12,167 bases of DNA from CAZJPS01 sp964548055 (GCA_964548055.1 CAZJPS010000038.1:1-12167); one strand, 5' to 3'; shown: positions 1-7,612, counted from the first letter of the stretch. The notes: generated from the letters alone by a model not told the origin. Numbers and translations: made by a program.

Positions 1-65
1 TTACTTACTCATGCGACTGCGACAGTCGTTAAAGTAATACAAAGACCTTTGTCCCCTTTTATTGC
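1..65. other. Gene-free edge with two small inverted repeats
   Basis: This stretch lies downstream of purN and is cut by the window edge. Two inverted repeats are visible: CGACTG/CAGTCG at 14-19 and 23-28 around a 3-base loop, with outer arms TTACTT (1-6) and AAGTAA (32-37), and ACAAAG/CTTTGT at 39-44 and 47-52 around 2 bases. Neither is followed by a T-run on the minus strand, so neither is a good intrinsic terminator for purN. They could still shape the 3' end of the transcript. One plus-strand frame ends in TAA at 35-37 and might be the tail of a convergent gene outside the window, but 11 codons are too few to judge. Confidence 0.3.
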
Positions 66-662
66 CTACGGCAACTTCATCTCCCCCACTGCAATCATTT
101 GCAGCACTCTTGGGTACCATATTTTTTCCATTTCTTGCACACGTGTTTTGAGTGTTTCGGGAGTGTCCTCTGGTAACACCGGGCAGCGTTGCTGAAGGAG
201 CGTTGGTCCTGTATCGATGCCTTCATCAATTAAATGGATGGTCATTCCCGTCTCTTTTTCTTTTGCTGCAATTACTTCTTCATGAGCATGAATGCCTGGG
301 TACTTGGGGAGCAATGACGGATGTACATTGAGTATTCTGTTGTGCCACTGGCGTACAAACCATGGGGTGAGGATGTACATCCATCCCACGGTTGCGATGA
401 GGTCATCATTTTTTCTTTTTGGAGAAAACCTATGCATGAGAGTGTCATGTAGTCTGTGATCGTACATCTCTTTGCTTTCACCTGGTACACGTGCAACAAC
501 GGTAACTGGCACTCCAAACTTTTTTGCTTTTTCAACGCATCCGCGATCAGCTTTGTCAGTTACTAAGCCCATACATTCAGCTTGCAGGGTCCCATCTTTC
601 ATGCTCTGCAAAATTGCTTCTAATGTTGTGCCCCGGGAACTGGAGAGAGCAATGAATCGCAT
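66..662 (-). CDS. purN: Phosphoribosylglycinamide formyltransferase (GAR transformylase)
   Basis: This 198-aa enzyme transfers the formyl group of 10-formyltetrahydrofolate to glycinamide ribonucleotide, step 3 of de novo purine synthesis, in the cytoplasm. The catalytic triad of the family is visible: Asn112 and His114 in NVHPSLLPKYPG and Asp150 in GIDTGP, matching E. coli PurN N106, H108 and D144. Gly11-Thr-Thr sits where E. coli has the phosphate-binding Gly-Ser-Asn, and the C-terminal part (YPRVLQMIAVGEMKL) also follows PurN. The length is close to the usual ~200 aa, and there is no C-terminal domain as in Met-tRNA formyltransferase. I chose the ATG at 662 over an in-frame start at 689 because AGGAGG lies just upstream and the longer form would overlap cofE. 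Seven bases separate it from the cofE stop, so the two are surely co-transcribed. Many CPR genomes lack a full purine pathway, so its in vivo role may be partial. Confidence 0.92.
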   Translation of the reverse strand: MRFIALSSSRGTTLEAILQSMKDGTLQAECMGLVTDKADRGCVEKAKKFGVPVTVVARVPGESKEMYDHRLHDTLMHRFSPKRKNDDLIATVGWMYILTPWFVRQWHNRILNVHPSLLPKYPGIHAHEEVIAAKEKETGMTIHLIDEGIDTGPTLLQQRCPVLPEDTPETLKTRVQEMEKIWYPRVLQMIAVGEMKLP

Positions 663-664
663 GT

Positions 665-671
665 GCCTCCT
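665..671 (-). promoter_or_regulatory. Shine-Dalgarno site of purN
   Basis: The minus strand reads AGGAGGCAC immediately before the purN ATG at 662. It is the only strong Shine-Dalgarno in the window. It overlaps the TAG stop of the upstream cofE-like gene (672-670), so ribosomes ending there could help initiate purN. The spacing of 3 bases is short. This site decides the purN start. Confidence 0.75.
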
Positions 672-1449
672 ATAGTACCTGAGAAGCATTCATTCCTCTA
701 AATAGATCTTCTTCCGGCTCAATTCCCGGCACCCATCCCTCGTAGGCGCTAAGGGCGTATCCATGATCTCGAATAATTGCAGCAGGAATAGATTGATGTG
801 CATTCCCCATTGTTGCATTTCCGGCAACAGCTAATTGATCTGCAACAGCCTCCTGTGTGATTTTTAAGTCTTTCCCAAAAAGATCAGCGGTTCCCACTAA
901 AGAAATAAATGGATCGAGACCGCTTACTGTTAATGCAAATGCAGTGACCCCAAGCCTGCCCGGATGGCAGCAGGAATCGCTCATAATGACGGCAATATTC
1001 TTTCCAGTTTTATTCATCAGATCCTTTCTGATTTTTTGAACTGAATGTACAGGATTGTGAGGCCAACCGATTGCATAGCCCTCATCGATATTTGATTGAT
1101 CTAATCCCGCATTTGGCACGAGCAACACGCCTTGAGGAAATCCTGCTGGCCGCAATTCGGTTAAAAGTGCGTGTTGGCAAGAGGGGAGAATGCGGCCTCG
1201 CATGCGCTTTGTTTCTTCTATCACTGCTTGGCAAAACTTTGCATCCAAAAAATACTTTTTTGAAAGTGTGGTTGCTTCCTCAGAAATTTGGAGCGATTGC
1301 AATTGGAGTGCGGCACCTTCTACGGTTGCAATAACTTTAGAAGATAGCACGATAATATCCCCCTCCTTATATGAAACGCTCTCACACATAGCCTTTACCA
1401 CGTCATCACCTTTTTTAAGAACCGAGGTTGTTACAGGAATAATGTGCAC
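670..1449 (-). CDS. cofE: CofE-family gamma-glutamyl ligase (F420-0:L-glutamate ligase-like; possible folate polyglutamylation)
   Basis: This 259-aa protein belongs to the family that adds L-glutamate through a gamma-linkage to coenzyme F420-0, with GTP and a metal. Family blocks are clear: DIIVLSSKVIATVEG (31-45), NAGLDQSN (113-120), SDSCCHPGRLG (157-167), and ADLFGKDLKITQEAVADQ (188-205) followed by MGNAHQSIPAAII. The length fits a stand-alone CofE without the FbiB fusion. Nothing else for F420 is present here. Some bacteria without F420, notably chlamydiae, have been reported to use this family (COG1478) in place of FolC to polyglutamylate folates. The folate-dependent purN next door makes that role attractive here, but it is inference. 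The start is GTG at 1449-1447 with no Shine-Dalgarno; a TATAAT lies 9 bases upstream, suggesting a leaderless mRNA. It is divergent from the surface-protein genes. Confidence 0.9.
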   Translation of the reverse strand: MHIIPVTTSVLKKGDDVVKAMCESVSYKEGDIIVLSSKVIATVEGAALQLQSLQISEEATTLSKKYFLDAKFCQAVIEETKRMRGRILPSCQHALLTELRPAGFPQGVLLVPNAGLDQSNIDEGYAIGWPHNPVHSVQKIRKDLMNKTGKNIAVIMSDSCCHPGRLGVTAFALTVSGLDPFISLVGTADLFGKDLKITQEAVADQLAVAGNATMGNAHQSIPAAIIRDHGYALSAYEGWVPGIEPEEDLFRGMNASQVL

Positions 1450-1458
1450 AGGAGAGCA

Positions 1459-1464
1459 ATTATA
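1459..1464 (-). promoter_or_regulatory. -10 box of the cofE-purN operon (leaderless type)
   Basis: The minus strand reads TATAAT, a perfect -10 hexamer, 9 bases before the GTG start of the cofE-like gene. Transcription would begin within about 0-3 bases of the start codon. No clear TTGACA is seen; the best candidate 17 bases upstream is AAAACA. There is no ribosome-binding sequence between box and start codon. Confidence 0.6.
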
Positions 1465-1551
1465 CAGTATTTTTCCATTTCTGTTTTATGAAATAGGTTC
1501 CGGCATTCAATTGTGTGCTAGTTACTACTGCGGCAGCACCTTCCTCCGTGG

Positions 1552-1557
1552 TACTGT
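1552..1557 (+). promoter_or_regulatory. -10 box of the 589-aa gene (leaderless type)
   Basis: TACTGT fits TANNNT and ends 7 bases before the ATG at 1565, putting the expected transcription start at or next to the start codon. No Shine-Dalgarno precedes the ATG, and the -35 region is not recognisable. The spacing equals that of the two small-protein genes at 7774 and 9427. Confidence 0.45.
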
Positions 1558-1564
1558 ATGCTCC

Positions 1565-3334
1565 ATGCGAGTTGTGTCGCGGACTCTCCCCATTGTTGGT
1601 GCAATCTACGTTTTCTTGGTGATGATCATCATCTCTTTTTTTGCGTATGCACCTCTTGCTTCAAATATACTCGGGCAAGTTGCAGGTGGATCAGTATCGA
1701 GTTCAAAAGTACTGACAAGTTCAGGTTCATCATCAGTTTCTTCGCGATCTTCTATTTCTTCTGTGCGTGCAGGAACGGGAAATGGCTTACGAGTACGATT
1801 GAATGAAACACTTTCCGGTGGGATTGTATTCGCGTACAGAGGGCTTTCTGGTCGTACAAAAACAGCCGATATTTTGCATAAGCAGGGCCCTCTTGCTAGC
1901 GCAGATTTTAGTCTTACGGGGATTCCTGAAGGGGCCACCGTGTCGGCCACGTTGTATATAAATACTATTGGAATTCGGGCACCCGATCTTTCTGCACTTT
2001 CCTTAAATGGAAAGCCAGTCAAAGCAGAATTGTTATCGGTTGGATCAGATACTTGTTGGGTCGAGAGTGGCACGGGGGCGCTGAACCGAGTATATAAAGC
2101 TGATGTGAGCAATATTGTGGCGCGCAATGGAATTTATACTCTTTATGGTTTTCCATCTGGGACGTCGGTAAATGAATCCGGAGGGGATAGTAATGGAGCT
2201 CTTCTAGCAGCCGTGTATCGCAAGAAGGGGCAGCGTCTGCAGCATGTCACTCTTATGGAGGGATTATTTGCTCGTGACGATGTGATGGATTTTACTCAAA
2301 CCATTCCACTTACTCCTATTACAGAGCCACTCAAAGATGCAAAATTGTACGTTGCTGTTGCAGATAGCCAGAGTGACGGGAATACCGTCACCATCCGTGG
2401 TATTACTCTGTCATCTAATGCATTTGGAGGTTCTCAAGATATGATGGATCTGTATCGCAGTGGAAATATTGCAGATCTATTTTCTGTAGGGATGGTGTCT
2501 GTTCCTGTGAATATACAAACGCCTAATGATTGCGCAGCTGTTATTGCAGAGGCAATTACGTATGTTACGACTACGAATGCACTCACGGGTTCCACCGTAC
2601 TTTCCTTATCATCAGCGTCTGCACAATCAGAAAAATCACTTTCTGGTTCCATATTGCATACGGGCAGTGGCAGCAGTAGCCGCCCATCAAAAGATATTTT
2701 TGTTCCAGGTACAGGTGTTCCAAGGCCAAGATCGTCCGCAAGCAGCATTATGTCCGAAGTAGTGGAAGGCCCACAGTGGAAAAAATGCTGCAATGTTCGT
2801 GGTTTTTTGTACGTGGGTGATGCATCAGAATCTTTTTACAAAATTCGATATGATCAGTGCTTGAAGGAGGGGGGATCGGGAACCGGCATTACTGTCACAA
2901 TAGATGACTATTGGAAAGACCAATATCAAAAAGATGTTTCTGCCTGCATTCCCGTAGAAAAAAGATCTTCTTCCAGTAATGCATCGTCACTCCCCGGGGT
3001 TCCTTTTGCAGATCCTTCTGTTCCAGCGGGTGCTCATTTTGTGTGCGATCACCTTGTGACAAGTCCCCCTGCACAGTGCCGTGTTTTTGATCGCATGAGT
3101 GATGTACAAAGTTTTAAATCGGGCCAAATATCAGTTTTCTTTTCACCTGCATGGACAATCAGTTCCTGTTCAGAAGCCTGTGCAAAAACTCGAACTCAAG
3201 TTCTCTGTTGTATGCCGGAGGGTTGTATTCCTGGCGATGCTTCCACGTGTACTGTGAATAATTATCTTCAATTCAAAAATGATGCCATTGGCATCCAATC
3301 GTGTGAAATGGTCAAACAAAAAGGCGGATGCTAA
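1565..3334 (+). CDS. Membrane-anchored, cysteine-module surface protein with a large N-terminal beta-rich region (589 aa)
   Basis: Function is not known. Residues 8-28 form a hydrophobic anchor or signal segment, followed by a serine-rich linker (about 43-68). Residues 75-340 look beta-rich and nearly cysteine-free; the run of a 'KADVSNIVARNG' strand, then 'NGALLAAVYRK' and 'LMEGL', loosely recalls uncharacterised extracellular repeat domains (DUF3344-like), not confirmed. A second Ser/Pro linker (about 345-400) leads to a CC-C-C module (C408, C409, C432, C461) and then to a C-terminal cysteine domain (493-568) shared with the 685- and 445-aa proteins. An open frame continues upstream to 1190, but that part runs antisense through cofE. 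ATG 1565 gives a proper signal segment and sits 7 bases after a -10 box. The C-terminus ends in Cys. It is separated by 158 bases from the next surface gene. Confidence 0.8.
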   Translation: MRVVSRTLPIVGAIYVFLVMIIISFFAYAPLASNILGQVAGGSVSSSKVLTSSGSSSVSSRSSISSVRAGTGNGLRVRLNETLSGGIVFAYRGLSGRTKTADILHKQGPLASADFSLTGIPEGATVSATLYINTIGIRAPDLSALSLNGKPVKAELLSVGSDTCWVESGTGALNRVYKADVSNIVARNGIYTLYGFPSGTSVNESGGDSNGALLAAVYRKKGQRLQHVTLMEGLFARDDVMDFTQTIPLTPITEPLKDAKLYVAVADSQSDGNTVTIRGITLSSNAFGGSQDMMDLYRSGNIADLFSVGMVSVPVNIQTPNDCAAVIAEAITYVTTTNALTGSTVLSLSSASAQSEKSLSGSILHTGSGSSSRPSKDIFVPGTGVPRPRSSASSIMSEVVEGPQWKKCCNVRGFLYVGDASESFYKIRYDQCLKEGGSGTGITVTIDDYWKDQYQKDVSACIPVEKRSSSSNASSLPGVPFADPSVPAGAHFVCDHLVTSPPAQCRVFDRMSDVQSFKSGQISVFFSPAWTISSCSEACAKTRTQVLCCMPEGCIPGDASTCTVNNYLQFKNDAIGIQSCEMVKQKGGC

Positions 3335-3472
3335 GAGAGAGGAATCGAAGAGATGAAAGAGATTGAGGTGAGTGAAAGAACGTGGAAGCAATACTCAAAA
3401 TACCTTTTCATCATGATCTTTTTCTTCGTCGTATTCTCCAATTACTCGTCCATCGTCTTTCTTGTATCTGTC

Positions 3473-3481
3473 TGCTACTAT
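3473..3481 (+). promoter_or_regulatory. Extended -10 of the 685-aa gene
   Basis: TGCTACTAT matches an extended -10 (TGnTANNNT) and ends 11 bases before the ATG at 3493, giving a predicted leader of about 4-5 bases. It differs by two bases from the TGCTACAGT element before the genes at 7774 and 9427. No convincing -35 is seen. The rest of the 3335-3492 spacer is purine-rich at its start and T-rich later, with no terminator hairpin for the upstream gene. Confidence 0.45.
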
Positions 3482-3492
3482 GTGTGCCATAC

Positions 3493-5550
3493 ATGCTTTC
3501 TTCAGAGAAGATACTTCGCTTATCCACAGTCGCCTTCATGGCGTTTGTGTTTACATTCGCGCTTGTTTCTTCCGTACAGCCACAGATTCCGTCTTCTACA
3601 GATTTTGCTACTGTAAATCAGGTGGACGTAACAGCAAGAACGTTCTGCCAAACAGATGCAGATTGTGCATCTCTTAACGACACAAGTACTTGTCCTCTAT
3701 ACCAAACCACGTTTTATTGTGTCACTCTCAAGAGTGAGTGCCGCGGGGAACAGGAGGCATGTTCTACATCTTCATCTTCTTCAAGCAGTTCGTCTATTCC
3801 ATGCGCAGAGGCAGATTCTGTGCGCAATCCCATTGGGGCTATTCCTTGTTCATCATCTTCTTCTTCCACTTCATCGTATCAGTACATTGAATGTTGTGAT
3901 GCACCCAATAGAGAGTTTTATTTGAGTACGGATGATCCAGAAACGTACGCATACTACACAGTACCTCCTCGTAGAGAGATGTGGGAAACACTCAAATATT
4001 GCACTGGAAAGCCAGGAAGTTGGCAGTATACGAGGAGGTATCCTCCCACAAATAGCGTGATTGAAGATGATTATCAGGCGTGTTTGGAATCGTATGTTTC
4101 TTCCTCATCATCTTCATACGAGCCAAATAATTACGCGTTCTGTTGTAATAGAACAACAAAAACAATGACGCTGTATACAGACAATCTTTATATACCTTCG
4201 GATGAATTACTTGTTGCAGATAATGTGCAGATTACGTACATGCCGGACAACATTGCGTGTGATAAGGAACAAGAAGATACCCTCGTAGAATGGACAGGCG
4301 AGGATCCTACTACTGCAGAAGTGTACGAAGCGGCAGTGCAATGCAAGCCAGATACAGTTGGTACCATTCCAACTTTTATTCCAGGAGCACCCGTTCCTTT
4401 TGATCCTTTTTCTCCATGGACGTGGTACACGGTTGATAACAACCCTGTGCCAACACCCACATATTTTTGCTGCAATGGTTCTAGGAGAATATCGGGGACA
4501 CTCACAAGTCTTGCTGCCTCCAGGCAGTGCACAGGCATGATGACCACAAATAATTCGTTGGTGTGCACAGCGCGAGCGGCTTCATCTTCATCTTCATCTT
4601 CATCTTCATCTTCATCGGCAGGGGGTTATTGTTGCTTGCCAAATCCATATGGGTCTAACGGCACCTGCACTGCCAGCTATAGCTACACAATGTGTAAAAA
4701 TGTTCCTGGATCTCAGTATTTCAGTGGTACTACTGCTAGTAATTTCTGTAATGCTGCAAGGCTACAAAATTGCAGAGCATTCGCTTCTTCTGTGAGCAGC
4801 GTGAATCCTACTACGGCTCTTCAGTATTGTTGTACCGCAGATGGCACTTCACTGGCTGTAGTTCCAGGGAGTGCAGTTGCCGCAAGCCTCTGTACTACAT
4901 CTTTAACAGTTCGTCCGACACAGTGTTTTATAACAGGAGAGGGGGGTGGGGCAGGTGATTCCGCCTTCCCATTGTATTGCTGTAGTGCCAATGGGTCTGC
5001 ATTGGCAGTAACCAGTAATCCACTCACGCAAACATCCTGCGTGCGAGGTACGCTTTCAGCAATACCCCCAAGCAGCTGTACCCGCTCGTACGCTCATTCT
5101 TCTGTATCCAGTAAAGTGTCTGTTTCCAGTGCATCTTCGCGAGGATTTGCAGCATCAAGCGTGAGCAGTTTGCCAACCGTAGTAGGTACCCCGGCAGGTA
5201 CTGGCGGTCCTGCAGCTGTGTACCTAGCGTGCGATCGCCGTTTAGGCATTGTATCGCAAGTAGTTTCAAGTAGTTGCCAGGCATACGATCCACTTTTGCA
5301 GCGGTCTCAGCTTCAGCTTTTTACATTATTTAATGTTCCCCCATATACAAATGTAAGAGGAGGGGGCAATAGTTGCCCCGATGCTTGCTTACAACTAAAA
5401 ACAATTGCAGCTTGCTGTACCAGCTTTGGGTGGGTGCCTGCGGATGCCACGCTGTGTTCCACAAATGGTCATGGCCTTGTGGGTTACGATACACAGGGCA
5501 ACCCCGATGCAAGGTTTGCATGCAGAAATGGCGTTGTGGTGCCTCGCTAA
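3493..5550 (+). CDS. Secreted Ser-rich, multi-module Cys-Cys surface protein (685 aa)
   Basis: Function is unknown. Residues 1-30 form a signal peptide or anchor (charged start, then STVAFMAFVFTFALVSSV). Then come a cysteine cluster (52-90), poly-Ser linkers (about 91-101, 120-128, 203-208, 364-375), and a series of modules each opening with an aromatic or acidic residue plus Cys-Cys, at residues 134, 217, 326, 380, 446 and 496. Five are the short CC-C-C type; the one at 380 is the six-cysteine type (CC-x10-C-x8-C-x17-C-x7-C). Residues 579-660 are the shared C-terminal domain (CDRRL, FNVPPY, NSCPDAC, LKTIAAC, CSTNG). The even cysteines and secretion signal suggest disulfide bonding outside the cell. 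A GTG at 3382 would add 37 residues with an odd hydrophobic stretch; I prefer ATG 3493, which starts a normal signal peptide after an extended -10. Its stop is 11 bases from the end of the convergent 659-aa gene. Confidence 0.82.
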   Translation: MLSSEKILRLSTVAFMAFVFTFALVSSVQPQIPSSTDFATVNQVDVTARTFCQTDADCASLNDTSTCPLYQTTFYCVTLKSECRGEQEACSTSSSSSSSSSIPCAEADSVRNPIGAIPCSSSSSSTSSYQYIECCDAPNREFYLSTDDPETYAYYTVPPRREMWETLKYCTGKPGSWQYTRRYPPTNSVIEDDYQACLESYVSSSSSSYEPNNYAFCCNRTTKTMTLYTDNLYIPSDELLVADNVQITYMPDNIACDKEQEDTLVEWTGEDPTTAEVYEAAVQCKPDTVGTIPTFIPGAPVPFDPFSPWTWYTVDNNPVPTPTYFCCNGSRRISGTLTSLAASRQCTGMMTTNNSLVCTARAASSSSSSSSSSSSAGGYCCLPNPYGSNGTCTASYSYTMCKNVPGSQYFSGTTASNFCNAARLQNCRAFASSVSSVNPTTALQYCCTADGTSLAVVPGSAVAASLCTTSLTVRPTQCFITGEGGGAGDSAFPLYCCSANGSALAVTSNPLTQTSCVRGTLSAIPPSSCTRSYAHSSVSSKVSVSSASSRGFAASSVSSLPTVVGTPAGTGGPAAVYLACDRRLGIVSQVVSSSCQAYDPLLQRSQLQLFTLFNVPPYTNVRGGGNSCPDACLQLKTIAACCTSFGWVPADATLCSTNGHGLVGYDTQGNPDARFACRNGVVVPR
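4582..4617 (+). repeat. Hexanucleotide repeat encoding 12 serines
   Basis: Five copies of TCATCT are followed by TCATCG, encoding an uninterrupted run of 12 serines (residues 364-375 of the 685-aa protein) just before a YCC module. The 6-base unit keeps the frame whatever the copy number, so slippage would change linker length without breaking the gene. Confidence 0.9.
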
Positions 5551-5561
5551 TTTGCGTGCAG

Positions 5562-7541
5562 TTATTCCTTTGAATTGCTTTGGGCAACCGGAGGAAGGGG
5601 TTCTTGTTGGCGAGCAGCAAGCAGCTCAGTTGCGTATGCTTGTACCAGAGGATGAAGATGGTCGTCGGGGATATCTTTATGGCCACCTTCATTTTTGGTA
5701 CTTATCAGAGGTCGGTTAAACTTTGAACCTTTATATCTATATCCAAGATTGGTACCAATCAACTCTCCATTGCGTCCCTGCTTCCTTCCAATATTTGAGC
5801 TTACATAATTAGGTATATCTCTTATGATCCCACCATTGTCTACATAAAATGAAAATTCTTTACCTTTTTCTCCAACTGTAATTTGCACAACAGCATGACC
5901 ATTCCCCCCTACGATGTACCCATCAGAATAATGAGCAAAATCTTGTAATTGGGCAGCAGCTAAGAATAGGGATGCAAATGTTACGCAATCTCCTTCGCCT
6001 GTAGTAAACAATTTTAAGCCTTGGGTTTGTTGAACATTTCCGTTGTACTTCAGCCTTGAGGCAATTTTCAGACCAATATTGATTCTTTCATCTACAGTTT
6101 TTGTTGCAGCTGCTTCGTGTAGCAAATCTTGCATTTCTTTTGGCAGATCGTTCTTAAATTCAGGCATTTTATATTCGGGAGCAGGAATCTTAAGCTTGCG
6201 TATTTGTTCCATAATTTCCATGTGCCTTGCATTCCATTCCACTTTATTAGGAGTATAAACACTCGCAACACAATCAGCATGCACGACTAATGTCTCTGCT
6301 GATTTAGGCATTAACTTTCTTTTTATTTGAGTTTCATGTGGAATAATAATGACTAACATTTGTGAGCCGTACGGATTTTCTTTGTCTGGATTGATTGGTG
6401 TAAGTGATTGTGAGAACTCATTTGGACTTAGATATTCGTTTCCAATTTGTACTCTGCCCGTAACTTTATAACATACTTGGGAGCTCGTAGTAATTACTAT
6501 AGGTAGACCAACAACAATAGGGAGTGATTCTTCAAACTCTTTACACTCCATGCTAATTCTGAACGTTTGCATGTTTTTTGGTGATTCGATTTCACTTATC
6601 TTTTGTTTAGAGTCAAACATTGGAGCGAAGATACCTTTTCTTTGAAAGAAGTCAGGGTGGATTTCTGGCACAAAAGAACCGGTTTCCTGTATTTCTTTTT
6701 GCAACCGTGCAATTTTTTGTGCTCTTGTTTCAACGGAGTTTTGTTTTTCTGGAGAATTGCCATTCTTACTTTGTAGTAGCTTGAATAATTCGGTAAACAC
6801 GCCTGGGCCCTTTTGCTGGTTCATGGGCAATACTGGCTCAATGTGTACAGGAGGTATTGGCGGATCTTCCTCTTCTTCATAAGGAGGACTTACTACAGCT
6901 TCCTTCTGATTGTTACCAATAACCGGAGCGGGAGGTACTGTATTTTTGCCAAGGGCACTAGGTCCTTTTTTTGAATCTGGCGGGGGAGAATTTTTTGCAA
7001 CAAGACGCGCAGATGGCTGTGTATTCTGTGGCACATCTTCCTGTTGCTTCTTTAGGAGTGCGTACCCTAGGGCGCCCGTAGCAATGAGGGCGGTAAACCC
7101 GGCAGTAACCCCTGTCGTGATGGCCGCAATTGTTTTACTGCTCCACGGCCGTTCCTCTTTTGGTGCAAAGGCGGATTGTAGTGGTCTCTCTATATAAGGG
7201 AGTGAAGTACGTGCTGTAGTGGATGGCGGACTTTTTTCTGGCTTTTTTGCCTTGTTTAAAACAATTTTAGTCAATTCGCGGCACTTATTTAAGATGGCAA
7301 TTTTTTCCTCTGGTAGAAGGTTTAATACATGCGTGCTTACGGCAAACCTGTTTACAGCAGGAATGAGAATATCTGGATTCTGCATATCTTCTTTAGGTAT
7401 ACCAAGAATCTCGTAAAAAGGGATTTTTCCGTCCTTTGGCGAAATACCTAATTGTTTTGCTATTGTTTGAATAGCAGAGCTACAAGGGTCCCTACGATTA
7501 TTGTCTTCAATTCCTCCTTGTTTTGGGAGCCCAATAGACAT
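5562..7541 (-). CDS. Membrane protein with C-terminal transglutaminase-like (Cys-His-Asp) domain (659 aa)
   Basis: An N-terminal helical region (about 20-97, with FYEILGIPKEDMQNPDIL) loosely resembles the small helical 'LLGI' domains at the start of some planctomycete proteins; this is weak. One membrane segment (about 136-162) is followed by a Pro-rich linker (170-245), a short helical stretch (265-285), and a long region ending in the transglutaminase-like fold. Cys519 in GEGDCVTFASLF, His549 in GNGHAVV and Asp568 in YVDNGG are correctly ordered and spaced for a catalytic triad. Such domains act as cysteine peptidases or transamidases. Inferred job: trimming or cross-linking neighbouring surface proteins, if the C-terminus lies outside; flanking charges do not settle the orientation. 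The start ATG has no Shine-Dalgarno. Three sampled lines are 35-42% GC, while two sampled surface-gene lines are 42% and 57%. It stands alone on the minus strand, splitting the surface-protein genes. Confidence 0.8.
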   Translation of the reverse strand: MSIGLPKQGGIEDNNRRDPCSSAIQTIAKQLGISPKDGKIPFYEILGIPKEDMQNPDILIPAVNRFAVSTHVLNLLPEEKIAILNKCRELTKIVLNKAKKPEKSPPSTTARTSLPYIERPLQSAFAPKEERPWSSKTIAAITTGVTAGFTALIATGALGYALLKKQQEDVPQNTQPSARLVAKNSPPPDSKKGPSALGKNTVPPAPVIGNNQKEAVVSPPYEEEEDPPIPPVHIEPVLPMNQQKGPGVFTELFKLLQSKNGNSPEKQNSVETRAQKIARLQKEIQETGSFVPEIHPDFFQRKGIFAPMFDSKQKISEIESPKNMQTFRISMECKEFEESLPIVVGLPIVITTSSQVCYKVTGRVQIGNEYLSPNEFSQSLTPINPDKENPYGSQMLVIIIPHETQIKRKLMPKSAETLVVHADCVASVYTPNKVEWNARHMEIMEQIRKLKIPAPEYKMPEFKNDLPKEMQDLLHEAAATKTVDERINIGLKIASRLKYNGNVQQTQGLKLFTTGEGDCVTFASLFLAAAQLQDFAHYSDGYIVGGNGHAVVQITVGEKGKEFSFYVDNGGIIRDIPNYVSSNIGRKQGRNGELIGTNLGYRYKGSKFNRPLISTKNEGGHKDIPDDHLHPLVQAYATELLAARQQEPLPPVAQSNSKE

Positions 7542-7583
7542 AAGAAGTACAGAATCTTGTACAAATCTTAAATATTAAGGTTT

Positions 7584-7612
7584 AGGGTAAATTATACTGT
7601 ATGATTTGTCAA
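7584..7612 (-). promoter_or_regulatory. Probable promoter of the 659-aa gene
   Basis: On the minus strand TTGACA (7612-7607) is followed after 17 bases by TACCCT (7589-7584), and between them lies a perfect TATAAT (7596-7591), which would need a different -35. Either gives a leader of about 35-45 bases before the ATG at 7541, unlike the near-leaderless genes nearby. Which hexamer is used cannot be told from sequence alone. Confidence 0.45.

Noticed and set aside
1..37. C-terminal end of a convergent plus-strand gene (frame ending in TAA at 35-37)
   Set aside because: Only 11 codons are visible and another frame is equally open, so it cannot be supported from this window.
670..1449. Evidence for an F420 biosynthesis cluster
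   Set aside because: Only the CofE-family ligase is present; no CofC, CofD or CofG/H-like gene is in the window.
1190..1564. Upstream extension of the 589-aa protein to 1190
   Set aside because: It runs antisense through the well-supported cofE gene and lacks a signal-peptide start; the normal signal segment begins at ATG 1565.
1606..2127. Minus-strand open frame of 173 codons inside the 589-aa gene
   Set aside because: Low-complexity shadow (Glu/Thr/Pro from antisense serine codons) with no signal for expression.
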